The translations under genes and the position numbers were made by a program. Under the pieces are notes generated by a model. The model searched no databases and was not told the origin of the DNA. It saw only the letters and a program-made list of their open reading frames with translations. Below are positions 1 through 6,842 of a DNA stretch of 11,182 nt, in pieces (position 1 is the first letter of the stretch; each line of letters starts with the position of its first letter). Location: positions 1 to 11,182 of the forward strand of contig JAEZJB010000351.1 in NCBI GenBank assembly GCA_023415845.1, read 5' to 3'. Source of the stretch: Chloroflexota bacterium (GTDB lineage Bacteria; Chloroflexota; Chloroflexia; Thermomicrobiales; UBA6265).

Positions 1-278
1 GGTCAGGAAATGGCATGGTCGGGGAGGGGCGGACCGCAATCGGCTCCAGATTCATTCATGAAATGGACGATTCGCCGATTGTGTCGTCCGCCCGGTCTGC
101 GGAGGGTGCCTCTATCAACCCCCGTGCGGACCGACCTGCCGCCGACCATGGTCAACCTTCGCCCGGAGACTTCCGGCGGCTGTGGTCGGCGGCCCTGTTC
201 GCCGCCAAAGGCTCGCCCGGAACGTAGCCTCCCGTATCTCGCGCTCACGACTGACAACGCCGGGATGGATTCAGCACG
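1..278. other. Region without a supported gene, downstream of the molybdoenzyme gene
   Basis: I see no convincing gene here. Short open frames exist on both strands, for example 3-257 minus and 15-227 plus, but they are rich in Arg, Pro and Gly, match no family I recognise and look like the chance frames of GC-rich DNA. A 10-bp palindrome centred on CCATGG lies at 144-153. A 6-bp GGCGGC/GCCGCC stem with a 7-base loop lies at 188-206, but no T-run follows it on either strand, so I do not call it a terminator. The stretch is the 3' flank of the minus-strand oxidoreductase gene and may hold the end of its transcript. Confidence 0.5.
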
Positions 279-2651
279 TCAGACCGAGGGCACGACCTCG
301 ACATCGAGGTGCTTCATCACCGGCTGGCGGCTCTCGCTGCCATAGTCGCCCAGCGGGCAGAGCACGTTCAGTTCCGGCATGTATCCCATCACCGAACCCG
401 CCGGAATGTCGTACGTCACCGCCAGGTATCCGTAAACCGACCGCCGCGATCCATCCTGGGCGATGCTGGTGATGTCGATCCGGTCGAACTCCTTCAGACC
501 CCGCTCCCGCATGTCCGCGTCGTTCATCAACAGCAGCGTCCGCAGGTTGCTGATCCCCCGATACCGGTCGTCGTTCGAGTAGATTGAGGTGTTGAACTGG
601 TCGTGCGACCGCATCGTGCTCAACTTGAGCCGGCCTTCTGCGGGCACCACGTCCCGCAGGGTCGGCGCCGCGAACTCCGCCCGGCCCGACGGTGTCAGGA
701 AGATCCGCTCCCGTGCCGGTTGCCTGATCCTGAATCCGCCCGGCTGCCGAACCCGCGCGTTGAAGTCGTCGAAGCCCTCGATTGCCTGCGCGATCCGGTC
801 CCGCACCAGGTCGTAGTTGCCGATCATCGCGTCCCACGGCGAACGGGTCTCCGGCAGGGTCGCTTTTGCCAGACCGGCCAGGATCGCCAACTCCGACTTC
901 AATGCCGGTGAAGCGGGCGCCTTGGTTCCGGCCGAGAGGTGCACCATGCTCATCGAGTCTTCCACCGAAATCGCCTGCGGTCCACTCGCCTGGATGTCCC
1001 GCTCACTCCGTGCCAGGCACGGCAGGATCAGGGCCTGTTTGCCATGGACGAGGTGGCTGCGATTGAGCTTGGTCGACACCTGCACCGTCAGGTCACATTT
1101 CCGCAGTGCGTTGAAGGTGTGAGGAGTGTCTGGCGTCGCCAGCGCGAAGTTGCCGCCCATCCCCAGGAAGACCTTCACCTCTCCCCGGTCCATCGCCTCG
1201 ATCGTGCCGACCACATCCAGTCCTGGTTCACGGGGCGGGTCAATCTCGCAGGCGGCAGCCACCCGGTCCAGCAGGTCCGCCGGCGCGTGATGGTTGATCC
1301 CCTGTGTGCGATTTCCCTGCACGTTGCTGTGGCCCCGAATCGGGCAGGCGCCCGCTCCCGGCCGCCCGATGTTGCCCCGCAGCAACAGCACATTGGTGAT
1401 TTCCCGAATGGTGTCCACCCCATGTTCCTGTTGGGAGATGCCCAGGCACCAGGCGATGATCGCCCGCTCGGCCTTGCGGTAGATCTCGGCCACCTCGCGG
1501 ATCTGGTGTTCGGAGACGCCCGACTGCACCTCCAGGTCGCTCCATTCGGCGGCCGCACACGCCTGCCGGTACTCCTCCATCCCGGTCGTGAACCGTTCGA
1601 TGAAGGCGGTGTCGAGGACCCTCGCATCCGTTTCAGCCATCTCGAACAATGCTTTCGCCACCCCGCGCATGAGCGCGGCGTCACCGCCGATTCGCGGCTG
1701 GACGTTCAGAGTGCTGGTCGGCGTCGACCTGTTCAGGGCCATGTCCACGAAATGGTGCGGCACGATCGTTCGCGTCGCCGCCGCTTCCACGATCGGGTTG
1801 ATGTGGACGATCGCGGCCTTCCTTTCCTGCGCCGCGCCGAGGTAGGTCAGCATCCGGGGCGAATTCGAAGCCGCATTCACCCCCAGCAGGAAGATCGCGT
1901 CGGCCTGTTCCCAGTCCTGCAGGTCCACCGTTCCCTTGTTCGTCCCGATCGCCGCCCGCAACGCGACCCCACTGGCCTCATGGCACATGTTCGAGCAGTC
2001 GGGCAGGTTGTTCGTGCCGTATTCCCGCACGAACCACTGGTACAGGAAGCTGGCCTCGTTGCTCAGCCGCCCCGAGGTGTAGAACGAGGCCTGGTCGGGT
2101 GAGTCCAGCCCGCGCAGCACCGCGCCCGCCAGGTCGAAGGCGTCATCCCAACTGATCGGCACGTACCGGTCCGTCTCCGCGTCGTACCGCATCGGTTCCG
2201 TCAGCCGCCCGGCCTCTTCCAGTGCGTAGTCGCTCCACTCCATCAGTTCGCTGACCGTATGCGCCGCGAAAAATTCACGCCCCACCCGCTTGTCGGTCAT
2301 CTCCCAGGTGGCATGCTTCACGCCGTTCTCGCAGAAGTCGAGTTTCTTGGCGGGATCATCCGGCCAGGCGCAGCCGGGGCAGTCATATCCCACCTGATCG
2401 TGATTCATCTTCAGCATGATGCCGGGCAGGTCGCGCATCGCTCGCTGGTGAAACACGATCTTTCCGACATTGAGCGTTGCGCCCCACCCGGCCGCCGGGT
2501 GGTCGTAGCGTTTCGAGGTCGGCATCTGGTGGGTCGCCGGTCCACACCCTGCGGCGGGTGTTTCCGGTGTCCCCTGGCCGTGGACAATGTCCGCCACCGA
2601 TCCCGAGGCCGGTGTCCGCGACGTCGCTGGTCGTTCTGGGGTGCTCATCAT
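279..2651 (-). CDS. YdeP-type FdhF-like molybdopterin oxidoreductase, alpha subunit
   Basis: This is a bis-molybdopterin-guanine-dinucleotide oxidoreductase of the FdhF/YdeP family (oxidoreductase alpha subunit, TIGR01701-like), about 790 aa against about 760 for E. coli YdeP. Numbered from the ATG at 2651, it shows the family marks GWGA (55-58), CPGCAWPD (91-98), a further Cys at 107 (FCENG), DCSNMCHEAS from 218, RGHSNVQGNR (439-448), GMGGNFA (497-503), TKLNRSH (527-533), TPSGRAEF (653-660) and RSHDQFNT (681-688). Cys223 aligns with the Sec/Cys molybdenum ligand of formate dehydrogenases. The Fe-S motif is Cys-x2-Cys-x3-Asp-...-Cys, as I recall for YdeP, so one cluster ligand is not a Cys. 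There is no twin-arginine signal, so a cytoplasmic location is inferred. I chose ATG 2651 because GGGAG precedes it. The frame stays open to a GTG at 2897, but that extension has mixed third bases and AGA codons. The substrate is unknown: formate is possible but not shown. The divergent fdhD-fmdE-mobA operon supplies cofactor maturation. Confidence 0.93.
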   Translation of the reverse strand: MMSTPERPATSRTPASGSVADIVHGQGTPETPAAGCGPATHQMPTSKRYDHPAAGWGATLNVGKIVFHQRAMRDLPGIMLKMNHDQVGYDCPGCAWPDDPAKKLDFCENGVKHATWEMTDKRVGREFFAAHTVSELMEWSDYALEEAGRLTEPMRYDAETDRYVPISWDDAFDLAGAVLRGLDSPDQASFYTSGRLSNEASFLYQWFVREYGTNNLPDCSNMCHEASGVALRAAIGTNKGTVDLQDWEQADAIFLLGVNAASNSPRMLTYLGAAQERKAAIVHINPIVEAAATRTIVPHHFVDMALNRSTPTSTLNVQPRIGGDAALMRGVAKALFEMAETDARVLDTAFIERFTTGMEEYRQACAAAEWSDLEVQSGVSEHQIREVAEIYRKAERAIIAWCLGISQQEHGVDTIREITNVLLLRGNIGRPGAGACPIRGHSNVQGNRTQGINHHAPADLLDRVAAACEIDPPREPGLDVVGTIEAMDRGEVKVFLGMGGNFALATPDTPHTFNALRKCDLTVQVSTKLNRSHLVHGKQALILPCLARSERDIQASGPQAISVEDSMSMVHLSAGTKAPASPALKSELAILAGLAKATLPETRSPWDAMIGNYDLVRDRIAQAIEGFDDFNARVRQPGGFRIRQPARERIFLTPSGRAEFAAPTLRDVVPAEGRLKLSTMRSHDQFNTSIYSNDDRYRGISNLRTLLLMNDADMRERGLKEFDRIDITSIAQDGSRRSVYGYLAVTYDIPAGSVMGYMPELNVLCPLGDYGSESRQPVMKHLDVEVVPSV

Positions 2652-2928
2652 GGTTCTCCCGGGCTCCATTGCCCGATCTGGCGCCATCCCGGGCGGGGTG
2701 TGGGCGAATCTGGCGTCGGGTGTGGCAATCTCGCCGGTGCCAGCAACGACATCCCGTCCGCCCGGATGGACATGCAGTCTTGTCCCGGAAGTGTACCCAA
2801 CCACCTCCCCATCCGGGCCGCTCGAAAGGCTTCCTGCACGTTCACCCATCCCCTTGTGCTGTACGAATACACGGTCGTGCGGGGCAGGCAGGTACACTCC
2901 TTACCATTCTCGTCAGGCGTAGGGACCA
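2652..2928. promoter_or_regulatory. Divergent intergenic region between the oxidoreductase gene and fdhD
   Basis: These 277 bp separate two divergent starts, so promoters for both directions should lie here. I found no good -35/-10 pair. The best -10-like hexamer on the plus strand is TACACT at 2893-2898, without a matching -35. A short inverted repeat TGTA-CGAA-TACA lies at 2860-2871 and could be part of a regulator site. Part of the region is an open frame continuing from the minus-strand gene, but its codon use is unlike the gene proper, which favours a regulatory role. Confidence 0.4.
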
Positions 2929-3849
2929 GTGAGCGAAAGGCAGGTTCCAGTGAGAGGTCGTCCCGCCGCCCGAACAACCACCACGCTCTGGACCATCGAC
3001 CACGGCACGAGCCATCGCCACCGCGACCTCCTCGCCACCGAGGAGCCGCTCGAGATCCGGGTCCTCACCGGCGATCACCGCCAGACCGTCGCAGTCACCA
3101 TGCGGACTCCCGGCAACGATTTCGAACTGGCCGTTGGGTTCCTCCATGGGGAAGGGGTAGTTCACGATCCTGCGCAAATCGCCGGGCTCAGCTACTGCGT
3201 CGATCCCGCCATCGATGCCGTCCAGCAATACAACATCGTCAATGTCACCCTCCGCCGGTCCGCCTTGCCCGATCTCGCCCCGCTCGAGCGCCACTTCTCC
3301 ATCACCAGCGCCTGCGGTGTCTGCGGCAAGGCCACGCTCGATGCGCTCGAGTTGCGCGGCCCCTCGCTCGAAGGCACGGAGCTGTCCGTGCCGGTCGACG
3401 TCATCTACCGCTTGCCCGACACCCTCCGCGCCCAGCAGGGCATCTTCCAGCAGACCGGTGGCCTCCACGCCGCCGCGCTCTTCACCACCGATGGCACCAT
3501 GCTCGCCCTGCGTGAGGATGTCGGTCGCCACAATGCCCTCGACAAGCTGATCGGCTGGGCGCTTCTCGAAGGCCGCCTTCCCCTCCACGAGTGCATCCTG
3601 CTTGTCAGTGGCCGCACCAGCTACGAGATCCTGCAGAAGAGTCTCGCCGCCGGAATTCCTGTTGTCTGCGCCATCTCCGCCCCCAGCAGTCTCGCCGTCG
3701 ATGTTGCCCGCCGCTTCGGCATCACCCTGGTGGGGTTCCTCCGCGGTGAGCGGTGCAACGTCTACACCGCACCGCACCGCGTCGTCCTCCCCGCCGAAGA
3801 ACTGCTGACCGTCTCGGCACCGGTCTCCGGAAAGCGCGGTGACCCATGA
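2929..3849 (+). CDS. fdhD: FdhD, sulfurtransferase for formate dehydrogenase-type molybdenum cofactor
   Basis: FdhD takes sulfur from a cysteine desulfurase (IscS in E. coli) and passes it to bis-MGD, so that the molybdenum gains the sulfido ligand needed by formate dehydrogenase-type enzymes. The 306-aa protein has the full family pattern: EEPLEI (39-43), TPGNDFELAVGFL (60-72), the sulfur-carrying CxxC in SACGVCGK (Cys129 and Cys132), TGGLHAAALF (176-185), DVGRHNALDK (197-206), SGRTSYEI (227-234), SAPSSLAVD (250-258) and RGERCNVY near the end. The start is GTG 2929, with AGGGA just upstream. An in-frame GTG at 2950, after AAGGCAGG, is an equally plausible start and would remove seven unconserved residues. 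It is the first gene of fdhD-fmdE-mobA and its stop overlaps the next start as ATGA. Its client is almost surely the divergent YdeP-type oxidoreductase. Confidence 0.96.
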   Translation: MSERQVPVRGRPAARTTTTLWTIDHGTSHRHRDLLATEEPLEIRVLTGDHRQTVAVTMRTPGNDFELAVGFLHGEGVVHDPAQIAGLSYCVDPAIDAVQQYNIVNVTLRRSALPDLAPLERHFSITSACGVCGKATLDALELRGPSLEGTELSVPVDVIYRLPDTLRAQQGIFQQTGGLHAAALFTTDGTMLALREDVGRHNALDKLIGWALLEGRLPLHECILLVSGRTSYEILQKSLAAGIPVVCAISAPSSLAVDVARRFGITLVGFLRGERCNVYTAPHRVVLPAEELLTVSAPVSGKRGDP

Positions 3850-4466
3850 CCGATCCCCGCTTGCAGGAAATGCTGAACCGCACCGCTGCCCTGCACGGGC
3901 ACCTCTGCCCCCGCCAGGTCCTCGGTGTCCGCATGGGGCTTCACGCTGGCGAACTGCTCGACCTCTCCCTCCCTCAGCAGGACAAGCGGCTGTTGACCAT
4001 CGTCGAAACCGATGGCTGCTTCGCCGATGGCGTGTCCGCCGCCACCGGTTGCTGGCTCGGTCGCCGCACGCTCCGGTGTGTCGACTACGGCAAGGTCGCT
4101 GCGACGTTTGTGGACACCATCTCGGGCTCGGCCGTCCGCATCGCCCCCGCAGCCGATGCCCGGCAACTCGCCGCTCACTACGCCCCCCAGGCTACCGACC
4201 GCTGGACCGCCTACCTCCACGGCTACCAGGTCATGCCGGTCGCCGAACTACTCCAGGTTCGCCCCGTAGAGCTGGCGGTCCCCGTGGCATCCCTGGTCAG
4301 TCGCCCCGATCACCGTGTCACCTGCGAGTTGTGTCACGAGGAAATCTTCAACGAACGCGAAGTTCACCTTCACGGTCAGGTGCTCTGCCGCTCCTGCGCC
4401 GGTGATGCATATCTTCAGCCACCCTTGACGACAGTCACCGTCGGGCGCGGTTCCGGTGCCCGCTGA
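3846..4466 (+). CDS. FmdE-family protein with C-terminal zinc ribbon
   Basis: This 206-aa protein belongs to the FmdE/FwdE family (formylmethanofuran dehydrogenase subunit E-like), found in many non-methanogens near molybdenum enzymes, where its biochemical role is not settled. The N-terminal domain (1 to about 135) has the family marks HGHLCPRQVLGVRMG (17-31), ETDGCFADGV (54-63), ATGCW (66-70) and YGKVAATF (81-88). His17, Cys21, Cys58 and Cys69 are the likely metal or cofactor-binding residues. The C-terminal part (about 158-186) is a treble-clef or ribbon-like zinc site with two CxxC knuckles (Cys160/Cys163 and Cys181/Cys184) 17 residues apart. It overlaps fdhD by four bases (ATGA) and mobA by 11 bases, so translation is probably coupled. 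By context I infer a role in delivering or checking the molybdenum cofactor for the divergent oxidoreductase; metal binding is the firmer part of that inference. Confidence 0.88.
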   Translation: MTDPRLQEMLNRTAALHGHLCPRQVLGVRMGLHAGELLDLSLPQQDKRLLTIVETDGCFADGVSAATGCWLGRRTLRCVDYGKVAATFVDTISGSAVRIAPAADARQLAAHYAPQATDRWTAYLHGYQVMPVAELLQVRPVELAVPVASLVSRPDHRVTCELCHEEIFNEREVHLHGQVLCRSCAGDAYLQPPLTTVTVGRGSGAR

Positions 4467-5085
4467 CGCACGCCTGGCCGCCGCCATTCTCGTCGGTGGC
4501 AGGTCACGCCGCATGGGCGCGAACAAGGCCCTGCTCACCCTCGTGCCCGGTGGCCCCACCATGGTCGAACTCGTGGTATCGGCCGTGCAGGCCGTGTCCA
4601 ACGACATCGTCCTGGTCGGCTCGCCTGCCGATCGGAATCGCTATCCCGCCTTGCCCTGGCTGGCGGACAGTCCGGCCGGTGTCGGCCCGCTCGGTGGCAT
4701 CCGCGCCGCCCTCGCCGCCTCTCACACTGATCGACTGCTCGTCGTCGCCTGCGACATGCCGTTGCTCAATCCCACGCTCCTGCGCTACATGGTTTCCTGC
4801 GCGTTCGATCACGATGCGCTGGTGCCCCAGGTTGCAGGGCGCCTGCATCCCCTGCACGCCATCTACCATCGCTCCAGCCTGCCACGCATCGAGGAGTACC
4901 TCTCCGCCGGCGAATCGCGCGTCCAGGGCTGGTTCCCAGGGGCCAGGATCGCGGTCATTCCCGAATCGACCGTCGCCCGTCACGATCCCGCCCTCTGCTC
5001 CTGCCTCAACCTCAACACCCCCGCCGATCTGGACCTCGCGCGTCAGATCATGGCGGCTGGCGCATCCACCGTGCTGCACCCCTGA
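4456..5085 (+). CDS. mobA: MobA, molybdenum cofactor guanylyltransferase
   Basis: MobA joins GMP from GTP to molybdopterin, making the molybdopterin guanine dinucleotide used, as a pair, by DMSO-reductase-family enzymes. The 209-aa product has the nucleotidyltransferase signature ILVGGRSRRMGANKALL (11-27), whose Lys24 and Arg residues bind the nucleotide, then GPLGGI (77-82), VVACDMPLL (96-104) with the Mg-binding Asp100, and LNTPADL (186-192) near the C-terminus. The length is typical. The start is GTG 4456, inside the end of the preceding gene; no strong ribosome site precedes it, which fits translational coupling. MocA-type cytidylyltransferases look similar, but the short form and the neighbourhood (a bis-MGD enzyme plus FdhD) favour MobA. 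It is the last gene of the operon; I see no clear intrinsic terminator behind it. Confidence 0.93.
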   Translation: MPADARLAAAILVGGRSRRMGANKALLTLVPGGPTMVELVVSAVQAVSNDIVLVGSPADRNRYPALPWLADSPAGVGPLGGIRAALAASHTDRLLVVACDMPLLNPTLLRYMVSCAFDHDALVPQVAGRLHPLHAIYHRSSLPRIEEYLSAGESRVQGWFPGARIAVIPESTVARHDPALCSCLNLNTPADLDLARQIMAAGASTVLHP

Positions 5086-5210
5086 TCGCGTCCACCGGGC
5101 AATCTGGGAACAGGTGGCGGGATTTCGCCTCGTCGATGCGTACGAAGAGGAGGGAGAGGCATACCCTTTCCGTGCCGCGGCCAGCCCCTCGCTTCGTCCG
5201 CCACCAGGTC

Positions 5211-5240
5211 CGCACGAAGTCGCACGAATTCCGCACAAAA
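5211..5240 (+). repeat. Three imperfect 10-bp tandem repeats (CGCACGAA type)
   Basis: The units read CGCACGAAGT, CGCACGAATT and CCGCACAAAA, the third shifted by one base. A period of 10-11 bp places the copies on the same face of the helix, as in arrays of regulator half-sites, but three degenerate copies could also be chance. They sit 126 bp after mobA and about 340 bp before the aminotransferase gene. Confidence 0.4.
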
Positions 5241-5404
5241 CTGGGGTGAAAAAGCCTGTGGAATCAACGATTTCCGAATTAATGGATAAATGAATTAGTG
5301 CGGACGACATCCTGGAGCATGTGAACCACCCGCCCGATGACCCTGCACCACCTCGGCCGCCGTTTCAGCGGGCCGCCCGCTCCGCACCGATCGAGGTTGC
5401 GCAG

Positions 5405-5417
5405 TGTCACAGTGACA
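5405..5417. promoter_or_regulatory. Operator-like palindrome TGTCAC-A-GTGACA
   Basis: This is a perfect 13-bp palindrome with 6-bp arms around one central base, lying 163 bp before the aminotransferase start. Its arms carry the TGTCA half-site that recurs in the next palindrome, centred 23 bp further on. This is typical of a dimeric helix-turn-helix regulator site; I cannot assign the regulator family. Confidence 0.55.
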
Positions 5418-5426
5418 ATCATCGAC

Positions 5427-5441
5427 ACAATGTCACATTGT
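5427..5441. promoter_or_regulatory. Operator-like palindrome ACAATGT-C-ACATTGT
   Basis: This is a perfect 15-bp palindrome with 7-bp arms. It contains TGTCAC (5431-5436), the same core as the palindrome at 5405-5417, and another TGTCA lies at 5439-5443. TGACAAT (5413-5419) and ATTGTCA (5437-5443) also form a longer inverted pair across both sites. The cluster suggests cooperative binding of a regulator of the downstream aminotransferase-exporter operon. Confidence 0.55.
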
Positions 5442-5474
5442 CATTGATAGGTTAAGTCCAGCATCCCGGCTGTC

Positions 5475-5522
5475 GCTTCAGCGGCGAAGCAGGTCACCGG
5501 ATTTGGGAACTGGCGCTCCAGT
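5475..5522 (+). promoter_or_regulatory. Two small hairpins in the aminotransferase leader
   Basis: GCTTC/GAAGC (5475-5479 with 5486-5490, 6-base loop) and ACTGG/CCAGT (5509-5513 with 5518-5522, 4-base loop) would fold in the leader RNA if transcription starts near the palindromes. CCGG pairs flank the first hairpin (5466-5469 and 5497-5500). I recognise no known riboswitch or T-box consensus, and 5-bp stems are common in GC-rich DNA, so this is only a possible control element. Confidence 0.25.
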
Positions 5523-5579
5523 GGCGCAGCGTCAGGTCTCCATCGTCATTTCCTGTCTCACCATCCTGAGGAAGTCGCC

Positions 5580-6842
5580 ATGACCGACCATACGCCCGAC
5601 CACATCGATCTCTCCCACGCCTTCGCCAGCCGCACCACGCGCATGCGATCCTCGGAGATTCGTGACTTCCTGAAACTGGTCGGGCAACCCGGGGTAATTT
5701 CGTTCGCTGGCGGTCTTCCTGATCCATCCCTCTTTCCGGCCGCGGCGCTCGAACGTGCTGCGGCCGAGGTCTTGGCCGATCCCGCCCGCCGTAATTTCGC
5801 CCTCCAGTACGGTCCCACCGAGGGCTACCGTCCCCTCCGGGAATGGATCGCCGGGTACATGGCCCGGCTGGGAGTGCCTTGCACGGCCGAGAACATCATC
5901 GTCACCTCCGGGTCCCAGCAGGCCATCGACCTGCTCGGCAAGGTCTTTATCGATCCCGGCGATACCGTGCTGACAACCTCCCCCTCCTACCTCGGCGCGC
6001 TCCAGTCCCTCGCCGTCTACGAGCCGCACTGGGCCACCATCGATCTCCCTACCGGGGCAATCTCGGGTAACCGGGTGCCAGATCTCGCCTATCTCGTTCC
6101 CGACTTCGCCAATCCCAGTGGCGAAACCGTGCCGGTCGCCCAGCGGCAGGCCGTGCTCGACACCGGCCACCGCTTCGACATCCCGCTCGTCGAGGATGCC
6201 GCCTATCACGCTCTCCGCTTCGAGGGTGATCCTGTCCCTCCCATCCAGGCGCTCGATGTCGCCCGCACCGGCTCGATCGATCGGTCCCGCGTCATCTTTG
6301 CCGGCACCTTCTCCAAAACCATTGCGCCCGGCCTGCGCACCGGCTGGATCTGCGCTGCTCAACCCGTCATTCGCAAACTGGTGCTCGCCCGCCAGGCGTC
6401 CGATCTCCATGGCTCGATGCTCGACCAGATGATGGTCCACGCCATCGCTTCCACCGGCTACGACCAGCAGGTCGCGGCGGTCCTCCCGGTCTACCGGCAG
6501 CGGCGCGATCTCATGCAGCAGGCTCTGCTGCGTCATATGCCTGAAGGCGTCACCTGGAGCCTCCCCGAGGGCGGCATGTTCTTCTGGCTCACCCTCCCGG
6601 AAGGCCTGGATTCCGTGCAACTGGTTCGCCAGTCACTCGAAACCGAGCGCATCATCTTCGTTCCGGGAACGTCGTTCCATCACGATGGCGGTGGCCATCG
6701 CAACCTGCGCCTGAACTACACCCTTTCCGATGGGCCAACCATCGAAGACGGTGTCGCCCGTCTCGGTCAGCTCATCAGCCGCCAGCTGGAAACCACGCCG
6801 GTGGAGGCGTCGCGCCTGGTCGGTGCGGCGGCCGGAACGTGA
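5580..6842 (+). CDS. PLP-dependent aminotransferase, fold type I (LysN/AAT class)
   Basis: This 420-aa protein is a pyridoxal-phosphate aminotransferase of the class I/II group close to LysN (2-aminoadipate), KAT and MocR-type catalytic domains. Features in order are SFAGGLPDPSLFP (41-53), QYGPTEGYRPLR (76-87), VTSGSQQAIDL (108-118) for phosphate binding, Tyr136 stacking region, FANPSG (176-181) with Asn178, VEDAAYH (204-210) with Asp206 and Tyr209, and GTFSKTIAPGLRTGW (242-256), whose Lys246 should form the Schiff base. NLRLNY (375-380) supplies Arg377 for the substrate carboxylate. The stretch between about 155 and 175 is shorter than I expect for LysN-like enzymes. No DNA-binding domain is attached, so it is not a MocR regulator. 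The start ATG 5580 has GAGGA at a good distance. Its stop overlaps the GTG of the LysE-type exporter, so the amino acid made or used is likely what that protein exports. The exact substrate cannot be read. Confidence 0.92.
   Translation: MTDHTPDHIDLSHAFASRTTRMRSSEIRDFLKLVGQPGVISFAGGLPDPSLFPAAALERAAAEVLADPARRNFALQYGPTEGYRPLREWIAGYMARLGVPCTAENIIVTSGSQQAIDLLGKVFIDPGDTVLTTSPSYLGALQSLAVYEPHWATIDLPTGAISGNRVPDLAYLVPDFANPSGETVPVAQRQAVLDTGHRFDIPLVEDAAYHALRFEGDPVPPIQALDVARTGSIDRSRVIFAGTFSKTIAPGLRTGWICAAQPVIRKLVLARQASDLHGSMLDQMMVHAIASTGYDQQVAAVLPVYRQRRDLMQQALLRHMPEGVTWSLPEGGMFFWLTLPEGLDSVQLVRQSLETERIIFVPGTSFHHDGGGHRNLRLNYTLSDGPTIEDGVARLGQLISRQLETTPVEASRLVGAAAGT

Larger units (their letters stand above)
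5086..5579. other. 494-bp intergenic region with repeats and operator-like palindromes
   Basis: No coding frame here is convincing. From left to right it holds an imperfect 10-bp tandem repeat at 5211-5240, an AT-rich patch at about 5269-5298 with GAATTA repeated 16 bp apart (5276 and 5292), two palindromes on TGTCA half-sites at 5405-5441, and small hairpins at 5475-5490 and 5509-5522 just ahead of the aminotransferase gene. The gap separates the molybdenum operon from the aminotransferase operon, and the elements nearest the latter probably control it. I could not define a -35/-10 pair. Confidence 0.55.

Noticed and set aside
188..206. Hairpin GGCGGC/GCCGCC as terminator of the oxidoreductase gene
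   Set aside because: The stem is only 6 bp and is not followed by T residues in the direction of transcription.
15..227. Possible C-terminal gene fragment with DFRRLW, recalling the start of some MFS transporters
   Set aside because: The similarity is six residues long, no membrane helix follows, and the frame stops soon after.
1968..2000. Selenocysteine in the formate dehydrogenase-like active site
   Set aside because: The position is a normal Cys codon in NMCHEAS. There is no in-frame TGA, so no selenoprotein is needed.
939..2102. Long plus-strand open frame (387 codons) opposite the oxidoreductase gene
   Set aside because: The minus-strand product has continuous YdeP-family motifs over the same bases. 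The plus-strand product is Arg/His/Pro-rich with no family features, the usual shadow of GC-rich coding DNA.
2652..2897. GTG start at 2897 for the oxidoreductase, adding 82 residues
   Set aside because: The extension has mixed third-position bases and AGA codons unlike the gene body, no family similarity, and would leave only 31 bp for two divergent promoters. ATG 2651 has a GGGAG site.
2259..3515. Plus-strand open frame (418 codons) across the divergent intergenic region
   Set aside because: It is antisense to the oxidoreductase gene and then out of frame with fdhD, whose motifs are clear. Its Arg/Pro-rich composition marks it as a shadow.
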